DNA of 64,000 bases from positions 126,501 to 190,500 of the forward strand of contig NC_089036.1 in NCBI RefSeq assembly GCF_034140825.1, read 5' to 3'. Origin of the DNA: Oryza sativa Japonica Group (lineage: Eukaryota; Streptophyta; Magnoliopsida; Poales; Poaceae). The notes under the pieces are model-generated. The model made no database searches, was not told the origin of the DNA, and worked only from the letters and a program-made list of their open reading frames with translations. The stretch's first letter is position 1, and each line of letters starts with the position of its first letter. Shown one piece after another: positions 24,715-43,201 of this stretch. The translations under genes were made by a program, and so were the position numbers.

Positions 24715-26484
24715 AACAATAAACTGTGAACAAGCCTGTCACTTGCACTCTAAAGTAGGTACTGCCGATATGATAATTGATAACCCGACAACTGTAACTT
24801 CACAATTCTTCGTCGAGAACTTCTCGAACCAAGAAGCCACCCATAACGAAATAGAAAAAGCAAAAGACTCTAGACAAATCTAACTCCTTAATTGTTATGG
24901 AAAGACAAAACCCTATACAACAATCTAAACTTCTAAAGACTTTTTTAGAAAAGCCCTTTAAATACCTAATGTAAACCAATGAGAAACGGGTCCCCTTTCT
25001 GCTCACCTCTGGTGAATACAGTAGAGATAGAGGAGGAGGACTGTACATTGTAAGGGCTTCGCGAAAAGAACGAGTGGCTTATTTACACTCTAGACTTGTT
25101 TGGCTAATGGGATGGTAAAATGATTTCCCACCCACCAAAAGACATTTTAAATCCTAACCATTCATTCTCTCTTTCATTTAATCATAATCCTTCATCTATT
25201 TCTCAATCCCAATCCCACCCCCATTTTCCATTATCCAAACACACACTCTGGAGATGATGCATAATTTTTTTTCTTATAATTTAACATATAAAATGGACTA
25301 TGCTCATTTCTTTCTAATATCAAATCCAAATAAAAAAAAATGTCTTGGTTCATAGTTCATATAAGCTGAGCAGCAAATATCTATACTTTGGGAATGTTTT
25401 CTCTAAAGTTTGACTTTTGTCATGTCCAGAAGATAAAACTACAAAGTCGAAATTTCCTTAAAAAAATGCCTTCTTTCTAATCTCCACTCCAGATAAAAAA
25501 TATATATTGGTTTGTAGTTCACATATGTAAAAACAATGGAGTATTGTTTATTTGGACAAATAAGTTTTGTACAATTTGAGAATTTCACAAATGTTGAAAA
25601 TAAGGCGAGATGAAAAATACAACCTCAAAATAAAAAAAAAGACACAACAACTAGAGAATAGTACTGTGTTAACTTTTCTGAAAAGGCTACGAGTAAAAAA
25701 AATACTTCTTCCATCCACAAAAGTTAGACATATTTCACATTTGAGTTTTTCCAAATAAGTTGTTTCTATTTGTAGTCTTTATGCATTTAAGACTTAAATA
25801 AATAGATAAATTAAATATTTGATTAGAACCCAAAGAGTCATCTAATAAATACTCATTGGTTGCATGCTTATATTCACTCCTTAATTTTGTAGCATCTAAG
25901 ATAATTTAATTTCTCCTTAGTCTTGGTGACAAAAGTAATATTGGTAACTTTTATGTATAGAGTGAGTGTTTGCAAAACTAGATTTATAACTTCCATATAG
26001 TTAGACTGAATGAATTAGTGTCGTTTCTGTCTTTCATGTAAGTATAATAATAAAAAAGGAATGTTTTTCCTTTCATAATTAATTGCGTGGGAAATTATTT
26101 ATTTAGCAAATAGAGCAAAAGGAACAATATAATGAAGGAAATTAAGAAGAGAAGGGGAAAAAGAAATTAAGAGTTAAATATATAATGAATAGTTTGTAGG
26201 TGTGGCAATTAAGCGTGAGTTTCGGTCCGCCAACCGCGCGCTCTTGGTCGACCACAACGCATGCTACTCTCAGCCTCAGCCAACCAATTCTGCAAAATGC
26301 ATTGATCGATCGATGTTCTCTCCTCCCTAGCTGCGGACGGACTTGGATCCATCCATCTCCCATTCATTCATTCATTCATTCATGTGGCCATCCATCCACC
26401 ATCTTGCATGCTAGCTAGCTACCCTGCAGGCCCATAACGACATTATTCAATTCGAATTAATTCCATCATCATATAATAATATAT
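24715..26484. other. AT-rich intergenic DNA with EDR2-type gene promoter at its right end
   Basis: Spacer without coding signal apart from the MITE listed separately. The last few hundred bases (CATT and ATCC repeats, ctagctagctaccctgcagg) lie directly before the EDR2-type start and are likely its promoter and leader. Confidence 0.45.
25092..25242. mobile_element. Short MITE, possibly hAT-like
   Basis: Inverted end motifs ttgtttggctaatggga and, on the other strand, gtgtttggataatggaa. A 7-bp direct repeat acactct is seen on both sides (25085-25091 and 25243-25249). About 150 bp with no coding capacity. Confidence 0.5.
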
Positions 26485-32085
<5,601 letters not shown>

Positions 32086-32373
32086 GCTAGCACCTCTCTC
32101 AACGCACGCACTGCAACTTATCAATCATTTATCTTCTTGTAATTTCTAATTATTTCCGAGGCTCATAGCAAGCTTTGTTTTTTTTCTTTTCATCTTTTTT
32201 TTTATCTCGTTAAGTTGTTTGCAAAGTACAGCTGGTTTTCTTCTACGTAGGAACAAAGATAAATCTAGCTAGTGACAGTATTTCGTTGGAACCTAATATT
32301 ATAGACTGAGATATTTTGTTTAGGCTTAGATTTGCTGTCTTTGGCTTTAAGTCAGACTTTTAATTAACTTACA

Positions 32374-32456
32374 CTCCCTCCATTTTTTTAATTGACGACG
32401 CCATTGACTTTTGAACACATGTTTGACCATTCGCTTTATTTAAAAATTTTATACAA
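32374..32456. mobile_element. Left half of a MITE split by an insertion
   Basis: Starts actccctccattttttta and continues with gcgccattgac-like and gtttgaccattcgctttatt blocks of a common rice MITE, then stops near 32456. The complementary half resumes at about 36887. Confidence 0.6.
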
Positions 32457-35400
32457 ACTATAGAAAAGCCCGTGCGTTGCAATGGGTGATAACTATTTTA
32501 ATCTTATTATTGTTATATGGTTTAGTTACGATGAAATTCACTGTGAGAATTCGCTTGGATTTATATCTCTACTGTTTTAAAATTCTGTAGTGGTGACGGT
32601 GACTCCAACCCTGACAGACACGCGACTTATTAACCGTGGGATTGGCAGATCGGACGGTGCTGAGGATCCCATCGCACGCGCTCGCTATCCAACCGTCGAC
32701 GCCGCTCCCCTCATCCTTCGCCGCGCCCCCACCACGCCTTCACCGACCGCCACTCCTGCTCGCCCGAATCGACGCCGCCGCCGTCGCGGGTCGACATCGC
32801 CGCTCCTCCTATCGCGCTCCTCCCCGCCGGCACTGCCTCCATCCATCCGCCGCGTCTCGCCGCCGGTCGCACCACCGATCCATTCCTCCTCCGCCGCCTG
32901 CTCTCCCGGTCCCTCCCGCCCCATCGCCCCAACCCCCCCCCCCCCCCCCGGCACCGCCTCCATCCATCCGCCGCGTCTCGCCGCCGGCCGCACCCCCGCT
33001 TCCATCCATCCACTGCAGATCGCCATCGCACGCCTCCGCCTCTCAAGGTCGCACGCTCATCGCCGCCGCTCGTCGCCCGACACCCCGCCGATTGGGGACC
33101 GGACGCTGACCCTGCATCGACGCCACAACAGCCGACAGATGGGAGATGTTGAAGACCTCACTCCAACGACGGCTGCGCGCGGTGACACTACCAGGCGTTG
33201 AGGGAGAGAATGCAGTGCGAGGTGCGACGGGGTTGTTCGTCCTTGCCCAGATCAACGCCGCCGCCGATCCCTCACTCGCCCCTCGCCCAGGTCGGTGCCA
33301 AGGGCGAGGTTCGCCAATCTGCTTCCCAGCCGCCTCGCCCGCTCCATGGGAGAGGTGACACCTGTGCCCGCCTCCAGCGCTCCATGCCCCCGGATACCAT
33401 CCGAGCACGATCCCTCCGGCAGAACTTCTGCCGGAGAAGGGACGCATGGTTAATTGGTTCGTTCTCTTTACGTTGCAATCCATTCATTTGTCAAGAATCA
33501 TCATTGTGAGTGCCGAGGGTTATTACAGATTACAGGATCACTAATGCTCTTTTTTGCCCAAAAGGTGTTCAACGAAATGCTGCTTAGCCAATGTATTACC
33601 AGAAATTGATTTCTCTGTAAGTGAGAATGTCATATTGCCATGTCCCCTATGTTGTTATTTATACTAATGATTGCAGGATTCTCTCTGTTGTTATTTATGC
33701 TAATGTAATGAAATATCCAATTACTATGTATAGACTCTAGAGCTATGAACTGCTGGGAAGTTGAGAGTGTTGCTACCAAGCAGAAAGATTCAAATTATAT
33801 GTTGGAGCAAACTAATTTGGATCTTGCAGTCTCAAAACTAATCTGGTCCTTGATTGTTTCAGAGCGGACGAAAATAAAAAATGGAACGATGCAGTGAAGA
33901 TTATGTAAGCAATGTTCGTGATATATCGATCCTGAAATTCTCATAGATGGCCATTGCACAAATACAAAAATTTGCAGGTTATTAATAGTGAACTACATCT
34001 CTGTAAATCTGCATAACATATGTTAAAGCTAGCCCAAGAATTAATATGTTGTAAATCTGCTCTACAGTTGACACTGCTTACATTTTCTACTATTAATAAC
34101 CCTCAGTTGTGATAGATCTGATACCTTCTTAAAAATTTGAACTGAGTTTTCATACCTAGCAGTAGGACTAACATTTTATGGTTGTATTGTTCAGCTCAAG
34201 ATGAACAACCACACCAACCCCAAGATCACCAACTAAGCCTATCCTGCTTCATGATTGTTGTTGCAAACTCCAACATGCTTGCTGCTGGTGCAATCTGAGC
34301 CGGCTGGTGGCAGATGGGAGCCTGCCCTATGTTGTTAGCAGCTTTTTTCACTCCAAGTCATGCTTGCTGCCTGTGGTCTTGGTAGTTTCTTTTTTGTGTT
34401 GTCAATTTAATTATTAGGATTTCCCATGTGCTCGGCTATTGGTGTTCTTGTATCTGTTTTGTTTCAGGGTGTCATTACTATGGAGTAGATCATAATTTTT
34501 TTCTTATTTTTTTCCAATGCCTTGTAAAATAACCAACTAGCAGGGATGTTCATAAATTTCCCCCTTTTGTTTGGTTTTTTTCAGACATATATATAATGAA
34601 GGCATATATACACAAAAGGAGGAGCTGTTTGAGGGTCTAAAGGACAATAGCTCAATTGACTGGGAAGTTGTTGTCATATGTCGAGAGCAATCTGCTAAAT
34701 GTTAAAGAGGTGCATCTAACTTTTGTACCCAGTGAACTGCAAATCTGCACCTTCTCTTTTGATTAATAGTTTCTTTGGATTCAGATCAAAATAGCTCAAC
34801 ATGGGAATTTTTCTAGCAGAGGATGGGCAATTCTTGGAAAATACTATATATTTCTTGTCGTTGAATGTGATCATGTCCCATTATTCTGGCACTTGCTGCC
34901 TTGATTTTGTTGCCTGTGCCAGCCCTTTAGCTAGCTCTCTATCACACACGAATGCGTGACCCTTGATGGTTGTATGCAGTTGGGATATTTTGGTGAGTTC
35001 ATCCCCCTTCCCCACCCCACCCTCTCTCTCTCTCTCTCTAAACCATCATTTATCTTCACTATTGACTTACAATTTCACTTCTAGCTGATGATGATCAATC
35101 AAAGCTAGCTCATACGTATTAGTGAGTTTATGAAAAAAAAAAGGATCAGATATTCAATAACAGAGTTAGCTCCTTCAGAACGATGGCAAAATGGTACCTT
35201 TATAATTTTACTTCTCAACACGCACACATTTTTTTATGACGAGTTTGAACTTTTGTTCTCCTTGTCAGATTTTATCTGAAGCAAGTATCATATACTTCTG
35301 TATTAGAATATGGACGCAATCATATATCTCCTAAGGTTTAGTACATACTCTCATATTTGGAAGTGAATACCAAACGTGTCTGAAATAGTGCATGCGATTT

Positions 35401-36886
35401 AATCTATTCTCTCTTAGGCATTTATTCGCAAATGCAAAGATTTCTGTAATTTGGTCGTAGCTTAGATTATGGCAACCTTGGCTTTGTGGTTTGCCATGTC
35501 ATGTACTGATATATGAATGTGATGCTTTAATTAACGTTGAAAAGCCATGAATTATGTATTCGAACAAATTGATTGGATGTGTCCTGAAATCGGTTCAGAC
35601 TTTCGTTCTTTGGTTACTGGCGTGAGACGTGGGAGAAAGACGCTGAAGACATCAAGCATAACATGGAGTTGATAAAACATCGTCGACTGAATCATGGACC
35701 TTGTCCTGGATGTAGTTTCTTTGGCTGCTGGTTTATTACACTATAGTAAAACTAAGGACCTTGTAATAGGCTCTTTGTGCTGGTCTGACGTGAAGTGAAA
35801 ACCTTCTTAATGTAACTTCGCTAAAATTAGCGTTTTGTCTGTTTAAGCAGTATTTATGGTATAAAGAATTGCATATTGCATTATATTGTGACAAAGAGTA
35901 TTTTCTGAAATTTTGACAATTTGACCATTTTGAAATTTTTATTTGAAGAATAGATCGTGCTAAAATCTTATTGCAAAAATGGACCGAAACTTATTGCAAT
36001 AAGTTTAGCGTGGTCTATTCTTTAAAAGAATTGCGTATTATATTATATTTTGACAAAGAGCTTCTGTACTCAGCTCATTAAACCTGCCTGCTTGAACTAT
36101 CTGATACTTAAGTTTTAATTAATGTCTTGAATCTATACTTAATAGCCAATCTTATGATTGTTTCATTTACGATATAAATCGTCACCATAGCGTTAACGCG
36201 GGCTTGTAACTATATTTTATAATTATAAATATTTAACATGTCCAGGATGGTGACGAGCTAAGGCAATTTTTTTTTGCTAAATCTACTGATGTACCAACAA
36301 AATGAGTATGAAAGCAACACCCTAGCGGTGCACGAGATTTTTTAAGTGTATCGCAAGTGCACAACATTAGAATAGTTATTTACCTATATGTAGTAATTTA
36401 ATTTTGAGGTGATCATCAATAAGAAAGTCTTCTATCTATGTTGTCTTTTTATAATTTAATAAACGCCATGAGATTGTTTTATATATGTGGCAGAAAGTTT
36501 GCACTATACTTCTATAATGATAACATATTTCTTGCTTTGAAAGTAATCTATAGAACAATAATGATTTGTAGTTTTTTTGGATTGCCAGATTTTTTTTCCG
36601 TGTTCAATAAATTTTCACTCAATGATTATTTAATATCTTTTCACTTAATATAATTTGAAATTGATATATAGCATTTCCCGTTGCAACGCACGGGCACCTT
36701 ACTAGTATTTCTAGAAAATCATGAGCTGCGGTACGACTCCTATATTTCTAAAAGCGGACGAACTTAAAAGCCAACTCAAAGGATATATATTTTCAAAAGC
36801 GAACAAATTTATAAACCGACTCATACACGGATGACGTACCAAAGTACCGACAAAAACATCTTAAATTTTTTAATAGTAGAGATATA
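32457..36886. mobile_element. Helitron-like insertion of about 4.3 kb with gene-like fragments
   Basis: The left end has tagaaaagcccgtgcgttgc aatggg; near the right, cccgttgcaacgcacgggc is its inverted counterpart, followed by accttactag then T (36702-36706), the CTAG-T ending of Helitrons. Inside are a GC-rich block (32590-33480), a poly-C run at about 32935, and exon-like pieces such as a stretch after tttttttcag at about 34583 and an open segment near 35600-35745. No Rep/helicase gene was found, so it would be non-autonomous. About 180 bp beyond the CTAG end (36707-36886) belongs to another unidentified repeat. Confidence 0.5.
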
Positions 36887-37037
36887 TATAAGTTATAAAT
36901 CATGCTTAAAGTATTTTGAGTGGTGAAACAACTCACAACAAAATAAATTATAATTACATAATTTTAAAATAAGACAAATGATCAAACGTATGACAAAAAG
37001 TCAATAGCATTATTTGTTAAAAAACAAATGTAGTATT
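36887..37037. mobile_element. Right half of the split MITE
   Basis: Contains atcatgcttaaagtattttg, gacaaatgatcaaacgtatg and aaaaagtcaatagcatta, the inverted counterparts of the left half at 32374-32456. Together they read as one MITE interrupted by the Helitron-like block. Confidence 0.55.
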
Positions 37038-37260
37038 ATTTTATAAGCCAATGCATTTAAAATCTTAAGTTTAATAATGAAGTCATACATCTATCTCACA
37101 TATTTTTTAAAAAAGAATCTCTAATTTAGCTTTTAGCTTAATAGTGTAAAGGTGGCTTATAGCTTTTAAAAGACAAAAAAAATATTTATTTGTTTAGGTT
37201 TAAATTTTTCTTGGCTGATAAGCTCCCTTATAAGCTTCAACAAAGAGTGCCCGATTTACT

Positions 37261-37487
37261 TAGTACTCACGCCATCTCAAGATATAACAACTTTTCGCCA
37301 TTAGAATGTGTTCCAAAATATAACCACATCAACATTCTCTCTCCCAACCAATCACAACCCTTCGTCATTCAATTTCCTCACATATCTTCACTTCTCAACC
37401 AATCACAATATTCTCCTAGTTGATTCTATCTACTTTCTTTATACTTGTGTCCAACCTTAAAAGTTTTTATATTATGGGATGGATGTA
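37261..37487. mobile_element. Candidate MITE with weak inverted ends
   Basis: The left edge actcacgccatctcaagata and the reverse complement of the right edge acatccatcccataatataa are similar and both are followed by a(c)aactttt. No coding potential. Target duplication not resolved. Confidence 0.35.
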
Positions 37488-37769
37488 CTAGAAAATAAAA
37501 GCCTTGGCATGTAGAACTCACCTAATAATAACTCAGTTTGTCAGCTTGCCGTCAGCGTCAGCACAAACTGCTTCCCAAACCTTAAAAGAAGTCGATTTAC
37601 ATTGGTTTTTAAGATAGGGAAGACTCAATCGAGAGGAACAACTGAGGGAGATGAAACAGACTTATTCCTAATTTATTTGGCGCAAATAGCTAGTCCGAGT
37701 TCGTGATCTTAATTAGTTTTTCTAATGATCAGCGCCCCCCTCTAGTCTCTCTAGTCTCTACTCATAGTA

Positions 37770-38125
37770 TATACGTATTATATACTTATATATATACATA
37801 TGTATAAATTTTATATTTATATATACAAAATTTATACGTGTGTATACGTACAAAATTTATATATAATTTTTTATATGTATACACTTTATTGTATAAAAAA
37901 TATACACACGTATAAAAAGTTTGTGTGTACGTATAAGAAACGAAAAAATATATATATATATAAACTTTGTATACATGTTTACCAAGTTTGTGTACACACG
38001 TATAAAACCCCCAAAAATACACTTATACAAACTTTGTATATGTGCATACAAAGTTTGTATACGTATGTGTATGCAAAGTTTGTATTTGTTCATATATAAA
38101 GTTTGCATATATATATATATATGTA
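37770..38125. repeat. AT-rich degenerate repeat with AAAGTTTGTATACG-type units
   Basis: Many variants of acaaactttgtatac and its complement gtatacaaagtttgt alternate on both strands, so the block is both tandem-like and palindromic. No gene. It ends in TA repeats at about 38107-38140. Confidence 0.75.
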
Positions 38126-38149
38126 TATATATATATTATAAAACGAAAG

Positions 38150-38417
38150 ATAATACGTAAAGAAAAAACAGAAAATAAGAAAAAGGAAATCGTAAGATAC
38201 GGAAAGAAAAAAAAAAAAGGAAACCGTGAACTACGGAAAGAAAACAAACTACGTACGGAACGAAAAACAGAAAAAAAAAAGAGAAGAAAACCGTTCCAAA
38301 AAAAAAAAAATCACGCGGTGATGCTTTGGCAGCTTTGCTCGTTTCGGAAGTAAAGCAGGCCGGACGGTTTCAATCAAGAAAGAAAAAGAAAAAGAAAAAG
38401 AAAAAAGAAGAAGAAAA
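38150..38417. repeat. Polypurine tract ending in (GAAAAA)n
   Basis: Almost pure purine on the plus strand from about 38150 to 38310, then, after a short mixed stretch, agaaaaag repeats at about 38378-38417. Low-complexity lysine-rich reading frames over it are artefacts. Confidence 0.8.
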
Positions 38418-38567
38418 GCTTCCTTCTAGATGCTTCTTTGGAGTGAGGTGGGGCCTACATGTCAGGATGATCGCCTCGCCACGGCCACGCCGGTTTATTA
38501 TAATAAAAGCATGTTCATCAGTTTATTACTCCATTGATTGAGCAGCCGGCGGCGGCGATCTTTGCTT

Positions 38568-38576
38568 AAACCCTAA
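38568..38576 (+). promoter_or_regulatory. Telo box upstream of chaperonin-60 beta
   Basis: AAACCCTAA in the probable promoter or 5' UTR. A likely leader intron follows (gcag|gtatcc at 38642 to tctgcaacag at 39460), then the ATG six bases further. The intron is inferred from splice signals only. Confidence 0.5.
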
Positions 38577-39465
38577 TCTCAGACGCTGCCTTTGAGAGAG
38601 GAGAGGGGGGAGATCTTCTTCTTCGCTTACGGCGGGTGCAGGTATCCCATCCAATCCATCTTCCCCTCACCTCTCTCCCTCTCTCTCTTATACAGGTTAG
38701 ATTGGACGACATTCCATCAAGAATGTTAGTTAAAACAATGTCAATGATGGATGGATCGAATAAGAGGAATATAGATTAGCTGCGATTGACCGCGATGGAT
38801 CAATCAAATTCAATCCATCGATTTTTTCCCCTCGAGTATTTTGGTGGTCATCTTCATTCGATCTGGCGTTCAAGGCCAAGTTTTGCACTTTTCATCTTGT
38901 CTCACAGATTTGATCGCTCAACTTCTCTTCTAAAACATCCTCCTTTACCTACCTACTTCCTCATCTCCCTGATTTTCCCTGCTTCCTCTTTTTGCCGCTA
39001 TTCCCCTCCCCTCTCCTCTCCTCTCCTTGCAGAACTTGTTTTTTTTTTTTAAAAAAAATCATCTCCCTTTTATTTTCTTGTAGACAAGCAGTGTAGAGCC
39101 CTGGTGCTACTCTGTTAGAGCCAATCTTACAGATCATGGATGGATGCGAATGCTATTGACCAGTCTCGGTCAAACTCAAATTAATCACTACATATATATA
39201 TGCCACAACACTTGAAACAAATTACTTCAACTTTTCAACCATCTATTTTTCCCTATATATGCCTGTACTAGTATGACTGCTTTTCCTTGCAAAGTAATTG
39301 TAACCTGTTCTAGCAACTAGAAACTTCTTTTCTGTCTGCTTAGTTTGCCAAAGGTCTCTTTCAAGCATTTTTTTTTTTAAATCAGAGTTTCTTCTTCCTC
39401 TGTTTTCTCCCTTCTTGTGTTCACTCATGCTGATGTAGTCTGGCAACTTCTCTGCAACAGACAAT

Positions 39466-42400
39466 ATGGCCTCAGCATTCGGGAGCACCTCAGCATGTGG
39501 CATCAAGATCACTCCTACCGCTTTTGCCACCAAGAAACATCTTTGCCTGGTTCCACCCCCAGTCGTTTCACTTCCCCGGAAAAATAGGCCTCAGAGGAAG
39601 TGTAATTTCAGAGTAAATGCTGCCAAAGAGTTATATTTCAACAAGGATGGGTTGGCTATCAAGAAGCTGCAAGTGAGTTGTACATTCTAATAATTTCTAC
39701 TAGCATGATGCTATCATCTATAACATCAACTTCTGAGTTGTGACTTCTATTTTCTATGACAGAATGGAGTCAATAAGCTTGCTGATCTCGTTGGAGTCAC
39801 CCTTGGTCCAAAAGGACGGAATGTTGTCCTTGAGAGCAAGTATGGATCACCTAAAATTGTCAATGATGGTGTTACCGTTGCAAAGGAGGTATGCCACGTA
39901 TAGTAAACTGTTCGTGTTCTTATGATGCAATCCTATCATTGCTTAAATTCAGAGTTTTCTGAAAAATGACTGAACATTTGGCATAAACTGTTTGTTTTCT
40001 TATGATGCAATCCTATCATAGCTTAAATTCAGAGTTTTCTGAAAAATGAGTGAACATTTGGCATGCACCAGGTTGAGCTGGAGGACCCTGTTGAAAATAT
40101 TGGAGCCAAATTAGTCCGGCAAGCTGCAGCCAAGACAAATGATTTGGCTGGTGATGGGACAACGACTTCTGTTGTCCTTGCTCAAGGGATGATCACAGAG
40201 GGTGTTAAGGTACACCAATATAAAAGCCTTGTATCTTAATTTTACAGCATAAATATTTTACTTGGTTCTGGGAACAATCGTGGATCTGTTTACTTTCCCA
40301 GGTTGTGGCTGCTGGTGCTAATCCAGTACAGATTACCCGTGGTATAGAGAAAACGGCCAAAGCACTTGTGAGTGAACTCCAAAAAATGTCCAAGGAGGTA
40401 AGTTATGGACTTCTGTTTAAGATCTTATTCTTTTCTGCAACAAATCACTATACTCCGCTAGTCATGTAATGCAGCCAAAATAGGGTGTGCCATACATGAG
40501 ATACTTCTATAGTCCTATATACAATATACAACTCTATGAAAAAGTTAACGTGGTTCTCACTTGCCCATTTGTAAATTTGTAAATCAACTGGATTTGTATA
40601 TACGTAGCTAAGTCTAATGATTTTGATATGAGTGGTGTATAGTGTGCCATGTTTCACGTTTCTTTTTCAGTAATACTAAACATGAGTGCTGGGAATCTTC
40701 TGTGCTGATATTTAAGTAACACCCATTTGAATTCAGGAGCATTGGCTGCCAGTTTGAATCGTACTCATCCGCTACAGCACTATTTTTGCTTGAAATTTGA
40801 ATCTATCATATTGCATGCAACTTTGCAGGTTGAAGACAGCGAACTTGCTGATGTTGCTGCGGTAAGTGCTGGAAATAACTACGAAATTGGCAACATGATA
40901 GCTGAAGCTATGAACAAGGTTGGACGACAGGGGGTGGTCACACTTGAAGAAGGAAAGAGTGCTGAAAATAATCTCTATGTTGTTGAGGGAATGCAATTTG
41001 ATCGCGGCTATATTTCTCCCTACTTTGTAACTGACAGTGAAAAAATGTCAGTGGAGTATGAGAATTGCAAGGTTTGATGCATTCTAGAATTCGGTGTACT
41101 TAAACTGTGCATTAACCAGATACTCATTTGTGGGCTCTATGCATTTGATGCTAATGTTGATTCTATCACCCAGTTGCTCCTTGTGGACAAGAAAATCAAC
41201 AATGCCAGAGATCTTATAACAATTCTGGAGGATGCTATTAGGGGTGGGTACCCAATCCTAATAGTTACGGAGGATATTGAGCAGGAAGCTCTTGCAACTC
41301 TTGTGGTCAACAGGCTTAGGGGTGCATTGAAGATTGCTGCTATTAAAGCTCCTGGTTTTGGAGAACGCAAGAGTCAATACCTTGATGATATTGCTACTCT
41401 TACTGGAGGTGATATTCAGCTTTTGACATAAGTTGTCTACACTCTAAGCCACACGTGCGCTTATATATCGTTCTTCTTTCAGGTACTGTCATCAGGGAAG
41501 AAGTTGGCTTGTCCCTAGACAAAGCTGATAGAGATGTTCTAGGAACGGCCGCCAAGGTTGTAGTTACCAAGGATTCAACAACAATAGTTGGGGATGGTAC
41601 TACCCAGGACGAAGTAAACAAAAGGGTGACACAAATCAAGAACCAGATTGAGGTCTGTATTATTTAAAATTAAAAATTCTATGTGTTCCTGTACTTCTCG
41701 TCAAACCACTCCTGTATTCATTTTCTCCTGACCCTGCTCTTTTTTGGGGGTTTCTTTGCTTACATGAATTTACAGGGCAGATCTTTTGGATTCACATGTC
41801 TCAGTATTTTTTTGTGGATTTTTATACAAGTTATTTTTTCTTCAGGTTGCTGAACAGGAATATGAGAAAGAAAAACTGAATGAGAGAATAGCTAAGCTCT
41901 CTGGTGGTGTTGCTGTCATCCAGGTGATCTCGATGTTCTGCAATTGAACCAATGCACTTGTTAATGTACTACTAGGCTGCATTTGCAGAAGATAATTGTT
42001 GTGAAATGACGCTACTTGTTATGTAGGTAGGAGCACAGACAGAAACTGAGCTTAAGGAAAAGAAACTGAGGGTTGAAGATGCACTGAATGCAACCAAGGT
42101 GAATACTTCTCTTTGTTAATATAATTTAATTTTGGGATTGCATTCAGAGAGCCTTCTGATGCACATAGAGTATATGGGTTTGTTGTTTGTTACTTAATAG
42201 TTTGCTCTGTGGCAGGCGGCTGTTGAGGAAGGTATTGTTGTTGGAGGTGGCTGTACGCTTTTGCGGCTTGCATCAAAAGTTGATGCCATTATAGAAACAC
42301 TTGAGAATGATGAACAGAAGGTAGGAAAACAAATGAAATAATCTTTGGTTATTGTTTCATTTCATCCTAGGTTCAAGGCATTTGTTTTCTATTGTCAATA

Positions 42401-43201
42401 ATTAAAATTTCTTTTTGGCTTCAAGGTTGGGGCTGAAATCGTAAGGAAGTCCTTGAGTTACCCACTTAAATTAATAGCAAAAAATGCTGGTGTTAACGGC
42501 AGTGTTGTTACTGAGAAGGTTTGTACTCTGACATTTGTTCTTAAGTACGATGAATATGCAATTCTGCAGCTCGTGTGTAACGAATTTTTGAACATGTATG
42601 ATTTCAGGTCCTTGCCAATGATAACTTCAGGTATGGTTACAATGCCGCTACAGGAAAATATGAGGATTTGATGGCTGCTGGTATTATTGATCCCACCAAG
42701 GTAATTTTCTGCCGAATCAATGCGCTTTCTTATTCGTAGTCACATCAGAAGTAATTCTTTCATTATTAGAATATATATTGAAATGCACGTGTGCCTTTGT
42801 GTTGTGCTGTAAAATTAATATAACCGATTTACCATGTTGAACCGATAGAAGTGATCAGCTGCATGAAGATGAACCTCTGGGATATGGATTTTCTTTCCTT
42901 GCAATCAAACAAGGATGTTTTCCACCCTATTTTTTATATTAGTATTTTGAGTCCATAAAGCTAACGTTGTGTGAAACAGGTGGTGAGATGTTGCTTGGAG
43001 CATGCTGCGTCGGTGGCGAAAACATTCATCACATCAGATGCTGTTGTGGTGGACATCAAGGAGCCTGAGAAAGCAGCTGCTGCTGGGAACCCAATGGGTG
43101 GATCAGGTACACGGACCTGCTCATCATGATCAAACAGTAGTATATATTGTATGCTTGAACAGAGTTTGCTAATTGTTTTTTGTTCAGGTTTTGGATTTTA
43201 G
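39466..43201 (+). CDS. CPN60B: Chloroplast chaperonin 60 subunit beta (Rubisco-binding protein)
   Basis: Group I chaperonin of the plastid stroma; with alpha subunits it forms the ATP-driven folding ring that assists Rubisco large subunit and other proteins. Fourteen coding exons (39466..39672, 39763..39888, 40072..40209, 40302..40397, 40829..41071, 41174..41408, 41483..41652, 41846..41923, 42027..42098, 42216..42320, 42426..42518, 42608..42700, 42980..43106, 43188..43201) give 598 aa, the family length. Residues about 1-50 are a Ser/Arg/Lys-rich transit peptide; the mature part begins near [14 protein letters not shown]-site motifs [12 protein letters not shown] and [32 protein letters not shown] and GGCTLLRL are all present. 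The C-terminus is the short GGSGFGF form of plastid beta subunits. A telo box and probable leader intron lie upstream. Confidence 0.97.
39906..40064. repeat. Tandem duplication in chaperonin-60 beta intron 2
   Basis: Two adjacent copies of about 79 bp, each containing ttcttatgatgcaatcctat and ttctgaaaaatga.tgaacat, differing at only a few positions. The second copy ends just before the acceptor of exon 3. Confidence 0.9.

Noticed and set aside
32590-33201. 203-codon Pro/Arg/Ser-rich frame as a gene
   Set aside because: All frames on both strands are open because of GC bias, the sequence is low complexity, and it lies inside a mobile block.
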